This document shows, piece after piece, positions 41,958-50,625 of a stretch of 64,000 nucleotides of DNA. The position numbers and the translations under genes are program-made. The notes under the pieces were generated by a model. It did not search any database and had not been told where the DNA came from. It was given only the letters and a program-made list of their open reading frames with translations. How positions within the stretch are numbered: the first letter of the stretch is position 1; each line of letters opens with the position of its first letter. The stretch is from Prevotella sp. (GTDB lineage Bacteria; Bacteroidota; Bacteroidia; Bacteroidales; Bacteroidaceae): contig JAFTGB010000041.1 in NCBI GenBank assembly GCA_017458125.1, forward strand, positions 62,001 to 126,000. The letters run 5' to 3'.

Positions 41958-44906
41958 ATGAACTTCAGACGACTTCTTTTTTTGCTGCTCCTGCCCCTGG
42001 CGGCCGTGACGGCCCTGGCGCAGCGCAGTGTGACGGGCACGGTGTACGAAAGCGACTCGCAGGAGCCTGTTCCGCAGACCACGGTACGCCTGCTGAAGAC
42101 CGACAGCACGCTGGTGACTGGCGCGCTGACCGGTTTCGACGGTAAATTCAGTGTCAAGGCGCCGTCCAACGGCAAGTATATCGTGCAGGTGACCTGTGTG
42201 GGTTTCAAGCCCTACACCAAGAACGTCACCGTCAGCGGCGACAAGGACGTGCCTTTAGGCACCATAGCCCTCAAGCCTGACGCCATCATGCTGAAGGGAG
42301 CCACCGTCACCGGCCAGGCCGCCAAGGTGACGCTGAAGGCCGACACCTTTGTCTATAACGCCTCTGCCTACCGTACGCCGGAAGGCTCGGTGGTCGAGGA
42401 GCTGGTGAAGCGTCTGCCCGGAGCGCAGGTCGACGACGACGGCAAGATAACCATCAACGGCAAGGAAGTCAAGAAAATCATGGTTGACGGCAAGGAGTTC
42501 ATGACCGGCGACACCAAGACGGCCATGAAGAACCTGCCCACCTCCATCATAGAGCGCGTGAAAGCCTACGACCAGAAGAGCGACCTGGCCCGCGTGTCGG
42601 GTATCGACGACGGCGAGGAGGAGACGGTGCTCGACTTCGGCATCAAGCGCGGCATGAACAAGGGTACCATGGTCAATGCCGACCTGGCAGCAGGCACCAA
42701 GAAGCGTTACAGCGGACGCCTCTTCGGAGGCTGGATGAAGGACGACCTGAAGGTGTTCCTCATGGGAAGTGCCAACAACGTCAACGACATGGGCTTCTCC
42801 GGCGCTGGCGGCGGACGTTTCGGCGGCGGACGCCAGGGGCTGACGGCCACCAAGATGACCGGTGTCAACCTGAACTACGAGAAGAAAGACCGGCTGAAGC
42901 TCGACGGCAGCATTCGCTGGAACCACAGCGACGGCGACGCCACCGTGCGCCGCTCCACCGAGGACTTCATGAGTAGCACGTCGTCGTCCTTCGGCAACAG
43001 CTTGAACAGCAACCTGACGCGCTCCAACAGCTGGGATGCCCGTCTGCGTCTGGAGTGGATGCCCGACTCGATGACCAACATCATGTTCCGCCCCCAGTTC
43101 CGCTACAACTCCAACGACGGACTGAGCGAGGGCGTCAGTGCCACCTTCAGTGACGACCCCTACACCAACAGCGGCATCACCAATCCCCTCGCGCAGCTTG
43201 ACGAGCTGGTGGACGCCGGCATCGTCAAGAACAGCAACATGAGCAATTCGACCACCTACAGCGACTCCAAGAGCGTGGGCGGCAACCTGCAGCTCAACCG
43301 CAAGCTCAACAGCACTGGGCGCAACATCACCCTGCGCCTCGGCGGCAACTACAGCGAGGGCATAAGCCGCTCCTTCAGCAACGACTCCGTCAACTACTAC
43401 CAGTTTGACCGCGACTCCACGTACCAGGCCAACCGCTACGCCGTCACGCCCACCAAGAACTGGGACTACAGCGTGCGCACCACCTACAGCGAGCCCATCT
43501 TCCCCCGCACCTACCTGCAGTTCTCCTACCAGTTCCAGTACAAGTACACCAAGAGCGACCGCAGCACCTACGACTTCAGCCGTCTGGGACTGCCCTTCTT
43601 CAGCCTCGTGCCCGAGTACCGCCAGTGGGACCAGTACCTGTCGCTGTTAGGCTCAACACCCCTTGACACCTACCTCAACGACGACCTGAGCCGCTTCTCC
43701 GAATACAAAAACTATATACATACTGCCGAGGTGGCCCTGCGCGTCACCCGTAAGGCCTACAACTTCAACGTCGGTGTGCAGCTCATCCCCCAGAAGTCGC
43801 ACTTCACGCAAGACTACCAGGGACTGCACACCGACACCACGCGCACCGTCACCAACTTTTCGCCGACTGCCGACTTCCGCTGGAAAATCAGTGACGTCTC
43901 GCAGCTGCGCCTCACCTACCGCGCCAACAGCAGCCAGCCCTCCATGACCGACCTGCTCGACATCACCGACGACTCCAACCCGCTGAACATACGCAAGGGT
44001 AACCCGGGACTGAAGCCGTCGTTCACGCAGAACCTGCGCGTCTTCTACAACAACTACATCCAGAACCACCAGCGCAGCATCATGGCACACCTTAACTTCC
44101 AGACCACGCGCAACAGCATCTCCAACATGGTGACCTACAACGAGGCCACCGGCGGACGCACCACGAGGCCCGAGAACATCAACGGCAACTGGAACGCCTT
44201 CGGTATGTTCATGTTCAACACCGCCATCGACTCCACCGGCTACTTCAACGTCAACACGTTCACCACCCTGCGCTATGCCAACAGCGTGGGCTACGTCAGC
44301 GTCGACCGACAGTCCAACTCCGTGGAGTCTACCACGCGCAGCACCACCGTCAGCGAACGACTGGCCGGTAGCTACCGCAACGACTGGTTGGAGTTCGAGC
44401 TTAACGGCTCCTTGCAGTACATGCACGCCCGCAGCCAGTTGCAGGAGAACAACAACCTCGACACGTGGACCTTCTCCTACGGAGCCAGCGCCATGCTCAC
44501 CGCGCCGTGGGGCACGCAGCTGTCGACGGGTATCAACATGAACTCGCGCCGTGGCTACAACGATGCCGCCATGAATACCAATGAACTCATCTGGAACGCC
44601 CAGCTGTCGCAGTCCTTCCTGCGCGGCAATGCCCTGACGCTCTCGCTGCAGTTCTACGACATCCTGCACCAGCAGTCCACCTTCAGCCGTGCCGTCAACG
44701 CCATGCAGCGCAGCGACACGGAGTACAACGCCATTACCAGCTATGCCATGGTGCACGTCATCTACCGGCTCAACCTCTTCGGCGGCATGTCCAACATGCG
44801 CGGTCCCGGCGGTCCCGGCGGACGTGACGGCGGACGCGGAGGCCGTGGCGGCTTCGGCGGTGGGGGCCGCAATGGCGGCGGCTTCGGCCGTCCCGGGCGG
44901 TTCTGA
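41958..44906 (+). CDS. Outer-membrane beta-barrel protein with carboxypeptidase-regulatory-like N-domain
   Basis: A 982-residue protein. The signal peptide (FLLLLPLAAVTALA) is followed by a CarbopepD_reg-like domain (residues ~22-110, VTGTVYESDSQEPVPQTTVR and GYK/GFK-type ending), a plug-like segment (VVEELVKRLPGAQVDDDGKI), then a long outer-membrane barrel. The C-terminal ~45 residues are a Gly/Arg/Phe-rich tail (GGRNGGGFGRPGRF) beyond the barrel. It resembles the TonB-receptor-like barrel family of Bacteroidota without a SusD partner; substrate unknown. It is followed by a Fur-family gene 26 bases downstream, hinting at metal-linked regulation. Confidence 0.85.
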   Translation: MNFRRLLFLLLLPLAAVTALAQRSVTGTVYESDSQEPVPQTTVRLLKTDSTLVTGALTGFDGKFSVKAPSNGKYIVQVTCVGFKPYTKNVTVSGDKDVPLGTIALKPDAIMLKGATVTGQAAKVTLKADTFVYNASAYRTPEGSVVEELVKRLPGAQVDDDGKITINGKEVKKIMVDGKEFMTGDTKTAMKNLPTSIIERVKAYDQKSDLARVSGIDDGEEETVLDFGIKRGMNKGTMVNADLAAGTKKRYSGRLFGGWMKDDLKVFLMGSANNVNDMGFSGAGGGRFGGGRQGLTATKMTGVNLNYEKKDRLKLDGSIRWNHSDGDATVRRSTEDFMSSTSSSFGNSLNSNLTRSNSWDARLRLEWMPDSMTNIMFRPQFRYNSNDGLSEGVSATFSDDPYTNSGITNPLAQLDELVDAGIVKNSNMSNSTTYSDSKSVGGNLQLNRKLNSTGRNITLRLGGNYSEGISRSFSNDSVNYYQFDRDSTYQANRYAVTPTKNWDYSVRTTYSEPIFPRTYLQFSYQFQYKYTKSDRSTYDFSRLGLPFFSLVPEYRQWDQYLSLLGSTPLDTYLNDDLSRFSEYKNYIHTAEVALRVTRKAYNFNVGVQLIPQKSHFTQDYQGLHTDTTRTVTNFSPTADFRWKISDVSQLRLTYRANSSQPSMTDLLDITDDSNPLNIRKGNPGLKPSFTQNLRVFYNNYIQNHQRSIMAHLNFQTTRNSISNMVTYNEATGGRTTRPENINGNWNAFGMFMFNTAIDSTGYFNVNTFTTLRYANSVGYVSVDRQSNSVESTTRSTTVSERLAGSYRNDWLEFELNGSLQYMHARSQLQENNNLDTWTFSYGASAMLTAPWGTQLSTGINMNSRRGYNDAAMNTNELIWNAQLSQSFLRGNALTLSLQFYDILHQQSTFSRAVNAMQRSDTEYNAITSYAMVHVIYRLNLFGGMSNMRGPGGPGGRDGGRGGRGGFGGGGRNGGGFGRPGRF

Positions 44907-44932
44907 ATTCAAATGAGAAATGAGTAATGTAA

Positions 44933-45349
44933 ATGAGAAATGAAGAAATAGCCCTCCTTGAGCAACACGGCGTGAAGCCTACGGCTAACCGCATCGTCGT
45001 GGTCAAAGCATTGGCCGCCGCCGGGCGGCCCATGTCGCTCACCGAACTGGAATATAACATACTGACCATCGACAAGTCTGGCATCTTCCGTGCCCTGACG
45101 CTCTTCCGCGACCACCACCTTGTGCACGTCATCGAGGACGGTGGCGACGGCGTGCGCTATGAACTGTGCCACAGCCATGCCACCGACGTCGACGACGACC
45201 TCCACGTCCACTTCTACTGCGAGCGTTGCCGCCGCACCTTCTGCTTGGAGCAGGTCGCCGTGCCCGCCGTGCCCCTGCCTCCCGGTTTCACCATGACGTC
45301 CGTCAACTACATGGTTAAGGGCATCTGTCCGGATTGCGGAAAGGAGTAA
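44933..45349 (+). CDS. Fur-family transcriptional regulator
   Basis: A 138-residue metal-responsive regulator. The winged-helix N-terminus (VKPTANRIVVVKALAAAGRP) is followed by a dimerisation and metal-binding domain with HVHFYCERCRRTF and the final CPDC; these two CxxC pairs form the structural zinc site. Fur, Zur and PerR are all possible; no residue decides between them here. The ATG at 44933 lies inside a run of ATGAGAAATGA-type intergenic repeats, so the exact start is uncertain. It may control the outer-membrane protein gene just upstream. Confidence 0.85.
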   Translation: MRNEEIALLEQHGVKPTANRIVVVKALAAAGRPMSLTELEYNILTIDKSGIFRALTLFRDHHLVHVIEDGGDGVRYELCHSHATDVDDDLHVHFYCERCRRTFCLEQVAVPAVPLPPGFTMTSVNYMVKGICPDCGKE

Positions 45350-45366
45350 AAAGTATCAGCTATTTT

Positions 45367-45457
45367 GGTAAAAAACATCAGCGACCGTGGCAAATTTCAT
45401 TGCCGGCGGTCGCTGATTTTATTACCCGATTTACCACTGCGGATGATGTTTTTTACC
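45367..45457 (+). repeat. Nested inverted repeats with terminator hairpin
   Basis: Outer arms GGTAAAAAACATCA (45367-45380) and TGATGTTTTTTACC (45444-45457) are exact reverse complements. Inside lies an 11-bp hairpin, ATCAGCGACCG (45377-45387) with CGGTCGCTGAT (45407-45417), further extended by GGCAA/TTGCC and followed by TTTTATT. The inner hairpin is a credible terminator for the Fur-family gene. The outer repeat allows an alternative fold. Confidence 0.6.
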
Positions 45458-45529
45458 ATGACGGGGTATAAAATTCACTACCGTCAGGCATAAAATTTCA
45501 TGCCGGTGATAATCAGAAGGTTACAAATG

Positions 45530-45976
45530 CTATTCTTTCTCTTGCCTGTCGTCGATGTTGTCGCCCTCGGTGGGTGCAAGGTCTTCCTCAAAGTCGGTGA
45601 TGCCGGCGGCAACGAGGATGTTGTACCACTGGATGAGCTTCTTGATGTGGCTGCTCTGCACGCGGTCCTGGTCCCACTCGGGGAGCACGCGGGTGAAGTA
45701 TTCCTTCAGCTCCTCGGGCGTAGCCTTCTTGTAGTTGAGCGACGACGGCTTGCCGCCCTCCAGGTCGCGCAGCGAGGCCATGACCTGCATGAGGGGTACG
45801 TCGTCGGTCTCGGTGAACATGGCGATGTCGGCCAGCGACGTGATGCGGTCGGTACCGAAGGCGGGCATGCGCTTGTGAGTGCTGTCGAGTGCCTCCACGA
45901 TGAGGCTGTTCTTGGCGCGTGAGACGAGTTTGTAAAGTCCGGGCTTACCGGAGATGGCTAAAATGGTTTGTTTCAT
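45530..45976 (-). CDS. DUF5606-type protein conserved in Bacteroidota
   Basis: A 148-residue protein with the N-terminal pattern ILAISGKPGLYKLVSRAKNS, then VEALDSTHKRMPAF, SLADIAMFTE, and a helical region LKEYFTRVLPEWDQDRVQSS before an acidic tail (TEGDNIDDRQEKE). This matches a widely conserved small protein family of Bacteroidota with no assigned function. It has its own promoter (TACCTTTG at 46010-46017 on the - strand) and is divergent from the Mfa2-like lipoprotein gene. Confidence 0.85.
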   Translation of the reverse strand: MKQTILAISGKPGLYKLVSRAKNSLIVEALDSTHKRMPAFGTDRITSLADIAMFTETDDVPLMQVMASLRDLEGGKPSSLNYKKATPEELKEYFTRVLPEWDQDRVQSSHIKKLIQWYNILVAAGITDFEEDLAPTEGDNIDDRQEKE

Positions 45977-46009
45977 TGTCTTCTTCGTTCTTTTTGGGTT
46001 TTAGGGTTG

Positions 46010-46068
46010 CAAAGGTACGCATTTTTATCCGTAATCTATTGTCTTTTCGGGAAAAAGTGTTATCTTTG
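46010..46068. promoter_or_regulatory. Divergent promoters for the DUF5606-type gene and the Mfa2-like gene
   Basis: On the - strand a TACCTTTG box lies at 46010-46017. On the + strand ATTG (46038-46041), 19 bases, TATCTTTG (46061-46068). The two -7 boxes are 43 bases apart, so the two units could influence each other. Confidence 0.6.
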
Positions 46069-46090
46069 CATGACTAAAAACTGTTAAGCT

Positions 46091-46957
46091 ATGGTGAAAA
46101 AGTGGTTGCCTGTGTTGCTGCTGACGGTTGTGGCCTTGTTGTCGGCAGGATGTGAGAAGACGCTGTTAGAGGAGTCAGCGTCGGAGTCTGCGAGTAAGGG
46201 AAATGTGGTGCTGAGGCTGTCGGCCTACGAACAGATGGACTTCAGCACGCGCGGCGTACAGGACATTGCGCTGTTGTGCCGTCGGGTGAACGTGGCTTTC
46301 TTCCAGAACGGGACGAAGGTGCTGGCGGTGAGCCAGTCGGCAGGCGACGGAGCCTTTGGCACGGTGAGTGCGACGCTGCCCGAAGGCACATGTCAGGTGG
46401 TGGTGATGGCGCACAACAGTGACGGCTCGGCCACCATCAGCTCGGAACAGAAAGTCACATTCCCGAGCAATCAGGTCAGCGACACCTTTTATTATTATGG
46501 ATCAGTGGAGGTGGGCGGCTCGCAGCGCGTCTACGACCTGGTGCTGAGGCGTGCCGTGTCGATGTTCAGGCTGGACGTGGTGAACGCACTGCCTGCTACT
46601 GCGGCGAAGATACGCTTCTACTACACGGGAGGCTCGTCGACGTTCAGTCCCTCGGCGGGCTACGGCTGTGTGAACTCGCGGCAGACGGTGATGATGCCGG
46701 TGGAGGCGGGGCAGACGGTGTTTGACGTCTACACGTTTCCGCATGAGGAGAGTGACGTGCTGAAGATGCTGGTGACGGTGTATACGGCTGAAGACAACAT
46801 TCTGAAGGAACAGACGTTTGAGGAAGTGCCGGTGACGCGCAACCGGATTACGAAATATACGGGTGACTTCTTCAGCAGCTCGGCCAGCATGTCGGGCACG
46901 CAGTTCCGGCTGTCGGGCAATGGCGACTGGGACGGAACGGACGCCTACTCGTTCTGA
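46091..46957 (+). CDS. Mfa2/FimB-like fimbrial-type lipoprotein
   Basis: A 288-residue lipoprotein. The signal peptide ends in the lipobox LLSAG before Cys21, then come two beta-sandwich domains. Typical features of the Mfa2/FimB family: an early LRLSAYEQMDFSTRG, VAFFQNGTKVLAVSQ, LPEGTCQVVVMAHNS, then LRRAVSMFRLDVVNALPATA. In Porphyromonas, Mfa2/FimB anchors fimbriae to the cell surface. No major fimbrial subunit gene is next to it, so here it may anchor a filament encoded elsewhere or act alone. Its 3' end overlaps the opposing coaE by 13 bases. Confidence 0.75.
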   Translation: MVKKWLPVLLLTVVALLSAGCEKTLLEESASESASKGNVVLRLSAYEQMDFSTRGVQDIALLCRRVNVAFFQNGTKVLAVSQSAGDGAFGTVSATLPEGTCQVVVMAHNSDGSATISSEQKVTFPSNQVSDTFYYYGSVEVGGSQRVYDLVLRRAVSMFRLDVVNALPATAAKIRFYYTGGSSTFSPSAGYGCVNSRQTVMMPVEAGQTVFDVYTFPHEESDVLKMLVTVYTAEDNILKEQTFEEVPVTRNRITKYTGDFFSSSASMSGTQFRLSGNGDWDGTDAYSF

Positions 46958-47487
46958 GCCAGAAGGCTAAGCAGCTGCTCCACCTGGCTGTCGACGTCGG
47001 CGGTGCCGTCGTTGACGATGACGTAGTGGGCGCGGCGGCTGACTTCGTCCTGCGGCCACTGGCGGCTGATCCACTGCAGTGCCTTGTCGCGGCTGATGCC
47101 GTCGCGCTGCTGTATGCGGCTGATACGCACCTCTAAGGGAGCGACGACGGCAACGACGCGGTCTACCAGCTTGTCGGCTCCCGACTCGTACATGATGGCG
47201 CTCTCCATCCACTGCATGCCGCTCTGCTGAAAGTCGCGGAAGACGGCGGGGTGGATGATGGCGTTCATGGCCTGCTGGTTGGCACTGCTGGCCAGCAGGA
47301 AACGGCTCATGGCGGCCTTGTCCAATGAACCGACGAGGGCGATGAGCTGCTGCTGCAAGTCGGGTGAGGTGCGGATGAGGCGCTTGGCGGCGGCGTCGCA
47401 GTCGTAGACGCTGATGCCGTGGGCGGCTAAGCGCTGGCATACGTAGCTCTTGCCGGCTCCGATGCCTCCGGCTATTCCTACTTTCAT
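46945..47487 (-). CDS. coaE: Dephospho-CoA kinase
   Basis: A 180-residue kinase for the last step of coenzyme A synthesis. The P-loop GIAGGIGAGKS is at the N-terminus, then YDCDAAAKRLI, AIIHPAVFRDF and the lid region RISRIQQRDGISRDKALQWI. The ATG at 47487 is chosen because the P-loop then starts at residue 4; an upstream frame extension overlaps ybbR. Last gene of nusB-yajC-ybbR-coaE and translationally coupled to ybbR (ATGA overlap). Its 3' end overlaps the convergent Mfa2-like gene. Confidence 0.93.
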   Translation of the reverse strand: MKVGIAGGIGAGKSYVCQRLAAHGISVYDCDAAAKRLIRTSPDLQQQLIALVGSLDKAAMSRFLLASSANQQAMNAIIHPAVFRDFQQSGMQWMESAIMYESGADKLVDRVVAVVAPLEVRISRIQQRDGISRDKALQWISRQWPQDEVSRRAHYVIVNDGTADVDSQVEQLLSLLAQNE

Positions 47488-48464
47488 TCTTCTTCTATCA
47501 GGTAGTCGACCTGCTTGGCACTGAGCGTGGCGCGGCTGATGCCGGGCGGCGTCTGACGCAGGTAGAGGTTGCACTTCTCGGAAGGTTTCTGGTCAATCTC
47601 GGCGTAGTCGGCCACGACGGTGAAGTCCTCGGGGCGCAGGAGGCGTATGCGGCTGGCTCCAGTGACGAAGTGTACCCTGACTTTGGCGGGGAACGTGCGC
47701 AGCACCTTGCCCGCAGGCAGGTTGATGCAGCCGATGGGTACGTTGATACTCTCCTCAGTGAGCACGTCGGTGAAGAAGCGGACCTTAATCTGCTCAGGCA
47801 CCACCTTGACGTTGGCGGGGTGGGAGAGCTGGCAGGTGACGCGCAGCGTGTCGCGGAAGCCTACGTGGTTGAGGGGCTCGGTCTCGATGTAGCGGATGCT
47901 GTCGAGTTTCTCCTTCGAGGCGTAGACATCGACGCTGTCGGGCTCGTACTCGGTGTGGTCGATGAAGAAGAGCTGGTCGGGCATGACGCGTCCTGTCCAG
48001 CGCACGGGCACACGCTTGTATTCACCGTTGTTGTAGGAGAACTCCAGTTTGTCGGGCTTGACGGAGATAATCTTCGACGAACTCTCTAACTGCTGGTCGA
48101 TGAGTCGTTTGAGTTCGGAGGCCGATGCCGTGCCTGTGCCGTTGCCCTTGTCGTAGTTCTTGTAGTTAAGGCGCAGCTCGAACTGGAGGTCGCCGTAGAG
48201 GTAGGAGAAAATCATCCAGCCCTTGTCGCGCACGGTGAGGCGCACGGTGTCCACCTCGGTGGAGGTGAGCACGACGTTCTTGGGCACGTTGACGATGTGC
48301 ACGGGTATCTTTATCTCCTTCTCGTACGTCTCGTTGAAGGTCTGGATAATCCAGAAGATGGCAGAGAGCACGACAAAGAACAAGAACACCAGGAACTGCC
48401 TGTTGATAATGCGTGACAGAAAGTTCCTGATGGTATCGAAGGTGCTGTTGTCGTCGGTGTGCAC
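47484..48464 (-). CDS. ybbR: YbbR-like domain protein, membrane-anchored
   Basis: A 326-residue protein with one N-terminal transmembrane helix (FLVFLFFVVLSAIFWIIQTF) and extracytoplasmic YbbR-type beta domains (KIPVHIVNVPKNVVL, VRWTGRVMPDQLFFIDH and VPIGCINLPAGKVLRTFPAK). In Firmicutes the YbbR protein CdaR regulates a c-di-AMP cyclase; the role in Bacteroidota is less clear. The only start consistent with an upstream stop codon is a GTG at 48464. It lies between yajC and coaE, a conserved order in this phylum. Confidence 0.85.
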   Translation of the reverse strand: MHTDDNSTFDTIRNFLSRIINRQFLVFLFFVVLSAIFWIIQTFNETYEKEIKIPVHIVNVPKNVVLTSTEVDTVRLTVRDKGWMIFSYLYGDLQFELRLNYKNYDKGNGTGTASASELKRLIDQQLESSSKIISVKPDKLEFSYNNGEYKRVPVRWTGRVMPDQLFFIDHTEYEPDSVDVYASKEKLDSIRYIETEPLNHVGFRDTLRVTCQLSHPANVKVVPEQIKVRFFTDVLTEESINVPIGCINLPAGKVLRTFPAKVRVHFVTGASRIRLLRPEDFTVVADYAEIDQKPSEKCNLYLRQTPPGISRATLSAKQVDYLIEEE

Positions 48465-48485
48465 AGGCCTTGACGTCGTTTCTTC

Positions 48486-48809
48486 TTACTTCTGCATGGG
48501 GGTGCTGGTGGTGTCTTTGAAGACGTAGCTCTTGTCCACCTTGATGACCACGCCGTCGGCAATCTTGACATCAACAGTGCCGTTGGCCAGGTCAATCTTC
48601 TTCACTGTGCCGTAAATGCCGCCTCCGGTGATGACCTCGGAGCCTTCGGCCAGCGAGTTCTGGAAGTTCTGGATTTCCTTCTGGCGCTTCTGTTGCGGAC
48701 GGATCATAAAGAAATACATGATGGCGAAGATGGCTACCATCATAATGATGAAACTCATGCTGCCGCCTCCCTGTGCGGCACCTTGTGCTGCTAAAAACAA
48801 CTCTTTCAT
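48486..48809 (-). CDS. yajC: Preprotein translocase subunit YajC
   Basis: A 107-residue protein with an N-terminal transmembrane helix (FIIMMVAIFAIMYFFMIRPQ), then the standard cytoplasmic pattern RPQQKRQKEIQNFQNSL, GSEVITGGGIYGTVKKID and GVVIKVDKSYVFKD. YajC accompanies SecDF in the Sec translocon. The start is preceded on the - strand by an AT-rich block of TAGTAAAAT-type tandem repeats that fills the gap to nusB. Confidence 0.93.
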   Translation of the reverse strand: MKELFLAAQGAAQGGGSMSFIIMMVAIFAIMYFFMIRPQQKRQKEIQNFQNSLAEGSEVITGGGIYGTVKKIDLANGTVDVKIADGVVIKVDKSYVFKDTTSTPMQK

Positions 48810-48811
48810 TT

Positions 48812-48862
48812 GACAATTTTACTATTTTACTATTTTACAATTTTACTATTTGACTATTATAA
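48812..48862. repeat. AT-rich 9-base tandem repeats between nusB and yajC
   Basis: The block consists of degenerate TTTTACTAT units read on the + strand. An equivalent block of the same unit, in the same orientation relative to the following gene, lies at 58,700-58,736 before the E1-like gene. Confidence 0.6.
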
Positions 48863-48885
48863 AGAGGCAAGAGTAATCATAATTC

Positions 48886-49824
48886 TCAACTCTCAACTTT
48901 CATTTGTTTCAGCATCTTTCCCGTTTGGATGAGGTGACGGGCTATGGTGTCAAGCATGCCGTTGATGTAGCCGCCGGACTGTGGGGTGGAGTAGAGCTTG
49001 GCGATGTCCACAAACTCGTTGATGGTAACGCTGACGGGAATGCTGGGGAAGTTGAGCATCTCGGCAATGGCAATCTGCATGACGACGATGTCCATGTAGG
49101 CCAGACGCGAGAAGTCCCAGTTGCGCGAGGCCTCGCTCATGTAGTGCTGGTACTCGTCGCCGTTGAGGATGGTGGCACGGAACAGCTTGCGGGCGTACTC
49201 CTTGTCGTCTTCGCTGTCGTACTCGGGCAGCAGCTGCTGACTCTGGCGGTTCGTCTCGTCGAAACGCTTGATGGTCTTCAGCACGAAGGTGTCCACCACC
49301 TCCTTGTCGTCGTTCCAGTAGAGGCTCTTCTCCTCTAACAGGGCGTCCAGGTCGCTGTTGTCCTGGATAAGCGTGCGGTACACCTTGCGCCACAGCTCAC
49401 GGTCGGCCTGGTAGTTGTCTTCCGGGTCGTCCATGTAGTCCTTGTAGATTTGGCTCTCGCTGATTTGGGTGTAGATTTTCTTCAGAAATTCGGGCTCGTC
49501 GTCCCAGTTCAGCTTCTGCGTCTCCATAAAGTCGTTGAGCATCTTGTTACCCTCCAACTGAAGGGCAAAACGGTTGTAGACGAACTTCGTAGACGGCATG
49601 GGCGTGCCCTCGCGCTTGGCTCTTGACTCAGCCACCTCCAAGTGGCGGCGGGCTTCCTTGGTGATGCCCACGATGAGTGCCAGCAGGTAGTTATATAGGT
49701 CGTATGCTTTCGACAGGCTGAACAGGAGTTCCTTTTCCGCCGTCTCTATATTCTTGTTGCCGTTCTGATAGTACGCATAGGTCAACTGTACTATCTTTAT
49801 TCTGATGAGTTCTCTGTTAATCAT
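48886..49824 (-). CDS. nusB: Transcription antitermination protein NusB
   Basis: A 312-residue NusB. The N-terminus (NRELIRIKIVQLTYAYYQNG) and the RNA-binding C-terminal domain (VVMQIAIAEMLNFPSIPVSV, then INEFVDIAKLYSTPQSGGYI) match the family. It is much longer than the ~140 residues of E. coli NusB because of a long charged helical insert, as is usual in Bacteroidota. It promotes rRNA transcription with NusE and other factors. First gene of the four-gene operon, with a promoter at 49860-49891. Confidence 0.92.
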   Translation of the reverse strand: MINRELIRIKIVQLTYAYYQNGNKNIETAEKELLFSLSKAYDLYNYLLALIVGITKEARRHLEVAESRAKREGTPMPSTKFVYNRFALQLEGNKMLNDFMETQKLNWDDEPEFLKKIYTQISESQIYKDYMDDPEDNYQADRELWRKVYRTLIQDNSDLDALLEEKSLYWNDDKEVVDTFVLKTIKRFDETNRQSQQLLPEYDSEDDKEYARKLFRATILNGDEYQHYMSEASRNWDFSRLAYMDIVVMQIAIAEMLNFPSIPVSVTINEFVDIAKLYSTPQSGGYINGMLDTIARHLIQTGKMLKQMKVES

Positions 49825-49859
49825 ATTTTTTACTTGCGCTTGATACTCTTATCGGAGTG

Positions 49860-49938
49860 CAAAGGTAAACAAAAATAGGGAGAAAAACAAGATAAAAGGG
49901 AAAAAGTTTGCTGGTGTCGCAGGAAATTACTACCTTTG
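49860..49938. promoter_or_regulatory. Divergent promoters of nusB and rplY
   Basis: For nusB on the - strand: CTTG (49888-49891), 20 bases, TACCTTTG (49860-49867). For rplY on the + strand: TTTG (49907-49910), 20 bases, TACCTTTG (49931-49938). The rplY leader is about 70 bases. Confidence 0.65.
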
Positions 49939-50011
49939 CACCCGCTTTTCGCATCGTGTGATGGTGGATTAAGCAAAGAGAACTTAATTTTAGAGTAACA
50001 CATTATTAATT

Positions 50012-50614
50012 ATGTTAGAGATTAATGTAAGCGGTAAGAAGCGCACCGAGACAGGCAAGAAGGCCTCGAAGATGCTTCGCAAGGAGGGCCTGGTGCCCTG
50101 CAATCTGTATGGTGAGAAGAAGGGGGAGAACGGTCTGCCCGAGGCTCTGGCTTTCTGTGCTTCGGCCGCCGAGCTGCGCAAGGCTGTCTACACGCCCCAC
50201 GTCTACGTGGTGAACCTCGACATTGACGGCACTGCCCACAAGGCTATCATCAAGGAGCTGCAGTTCCACCCCACGACGGACGCACTGCTGCACGCCGACT
50301 TCTTCGAGATCAACGAGACCAAGGCCATTACCGTCGGTATCCCCGTCAACCTGACCGGTCACGCTCAGGGTGTGCGCGATGGTGGTCGTCTGAACCTCTC
50401 CATTCGCAAAATCAACGTCACCGCTCCTTACAAGAATATTCCCGAGAAGCTGGACATCGACGTCACCGAGCTGCAGTTGGGCAAGGCCATCAAGGTGGGC
50501 CAGCTGAGCTTCGAGGGCTTGGAGATTGCCACTCCGAAGGAGGTTATCGTCTGCTCCGTCAAGGCTACCCGTGCTTCGCGCTCGGCTGCTGCTGAGGCTG
50601 CTGCAAATAGCTAA
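50012..50614 (+). CDS. rplY: 50S ribosomal protein L25 / general stress protein Ctc
   Basis: A 200-residue two-domain L25 (Ctc type). The N-terminal 5S rRNA-binding domain (VSGKKRTETGKKASKMLRKE, YVVNLDIDGTAHKAIIKELQ) is followed by a C-terminal TL5-type domain (VGIPVNLTGHAQGVRDGGRL) and a short Ala/Ser tail. First gene of rplY-pth-S4, a conserved cluster for translation. Followed by a 24-base perfect palindrome in the gap before pth. Confidence 0.93.
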   Translation: MLEINVSGKKRTETGKKASKMLRKEGLVPCNLYGEKKGENGLPEALAFCASAAELRKAVYTPHVYVVNLDIDGTAHKAIIKELQFHPTTDALLHADFFEINETKAITVGIPVNLTGHAQGVRDGGRLNLSIRKINVTAPYKNIPEKLDIDVTELQLGKAIKVGQLSFEGLEIATPKEVIVCSVKATRASRSAAAEAAANS

Positions 50615-50625
50615 TGCTAAATGAG

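Noticed and set aside
43653..44912. 419-codon - strand open frame opposite the outer-membrane protein gene
   Set aside because: Shadow of a GC-rich coding gene; Val/Gly/Ala-rich with no signal or motif.
46945..47574. Longer CoaE from the upstream frame start
   Set aside because: The extra 29 residues overlap ybbR and precede the P-loop unnaturally.
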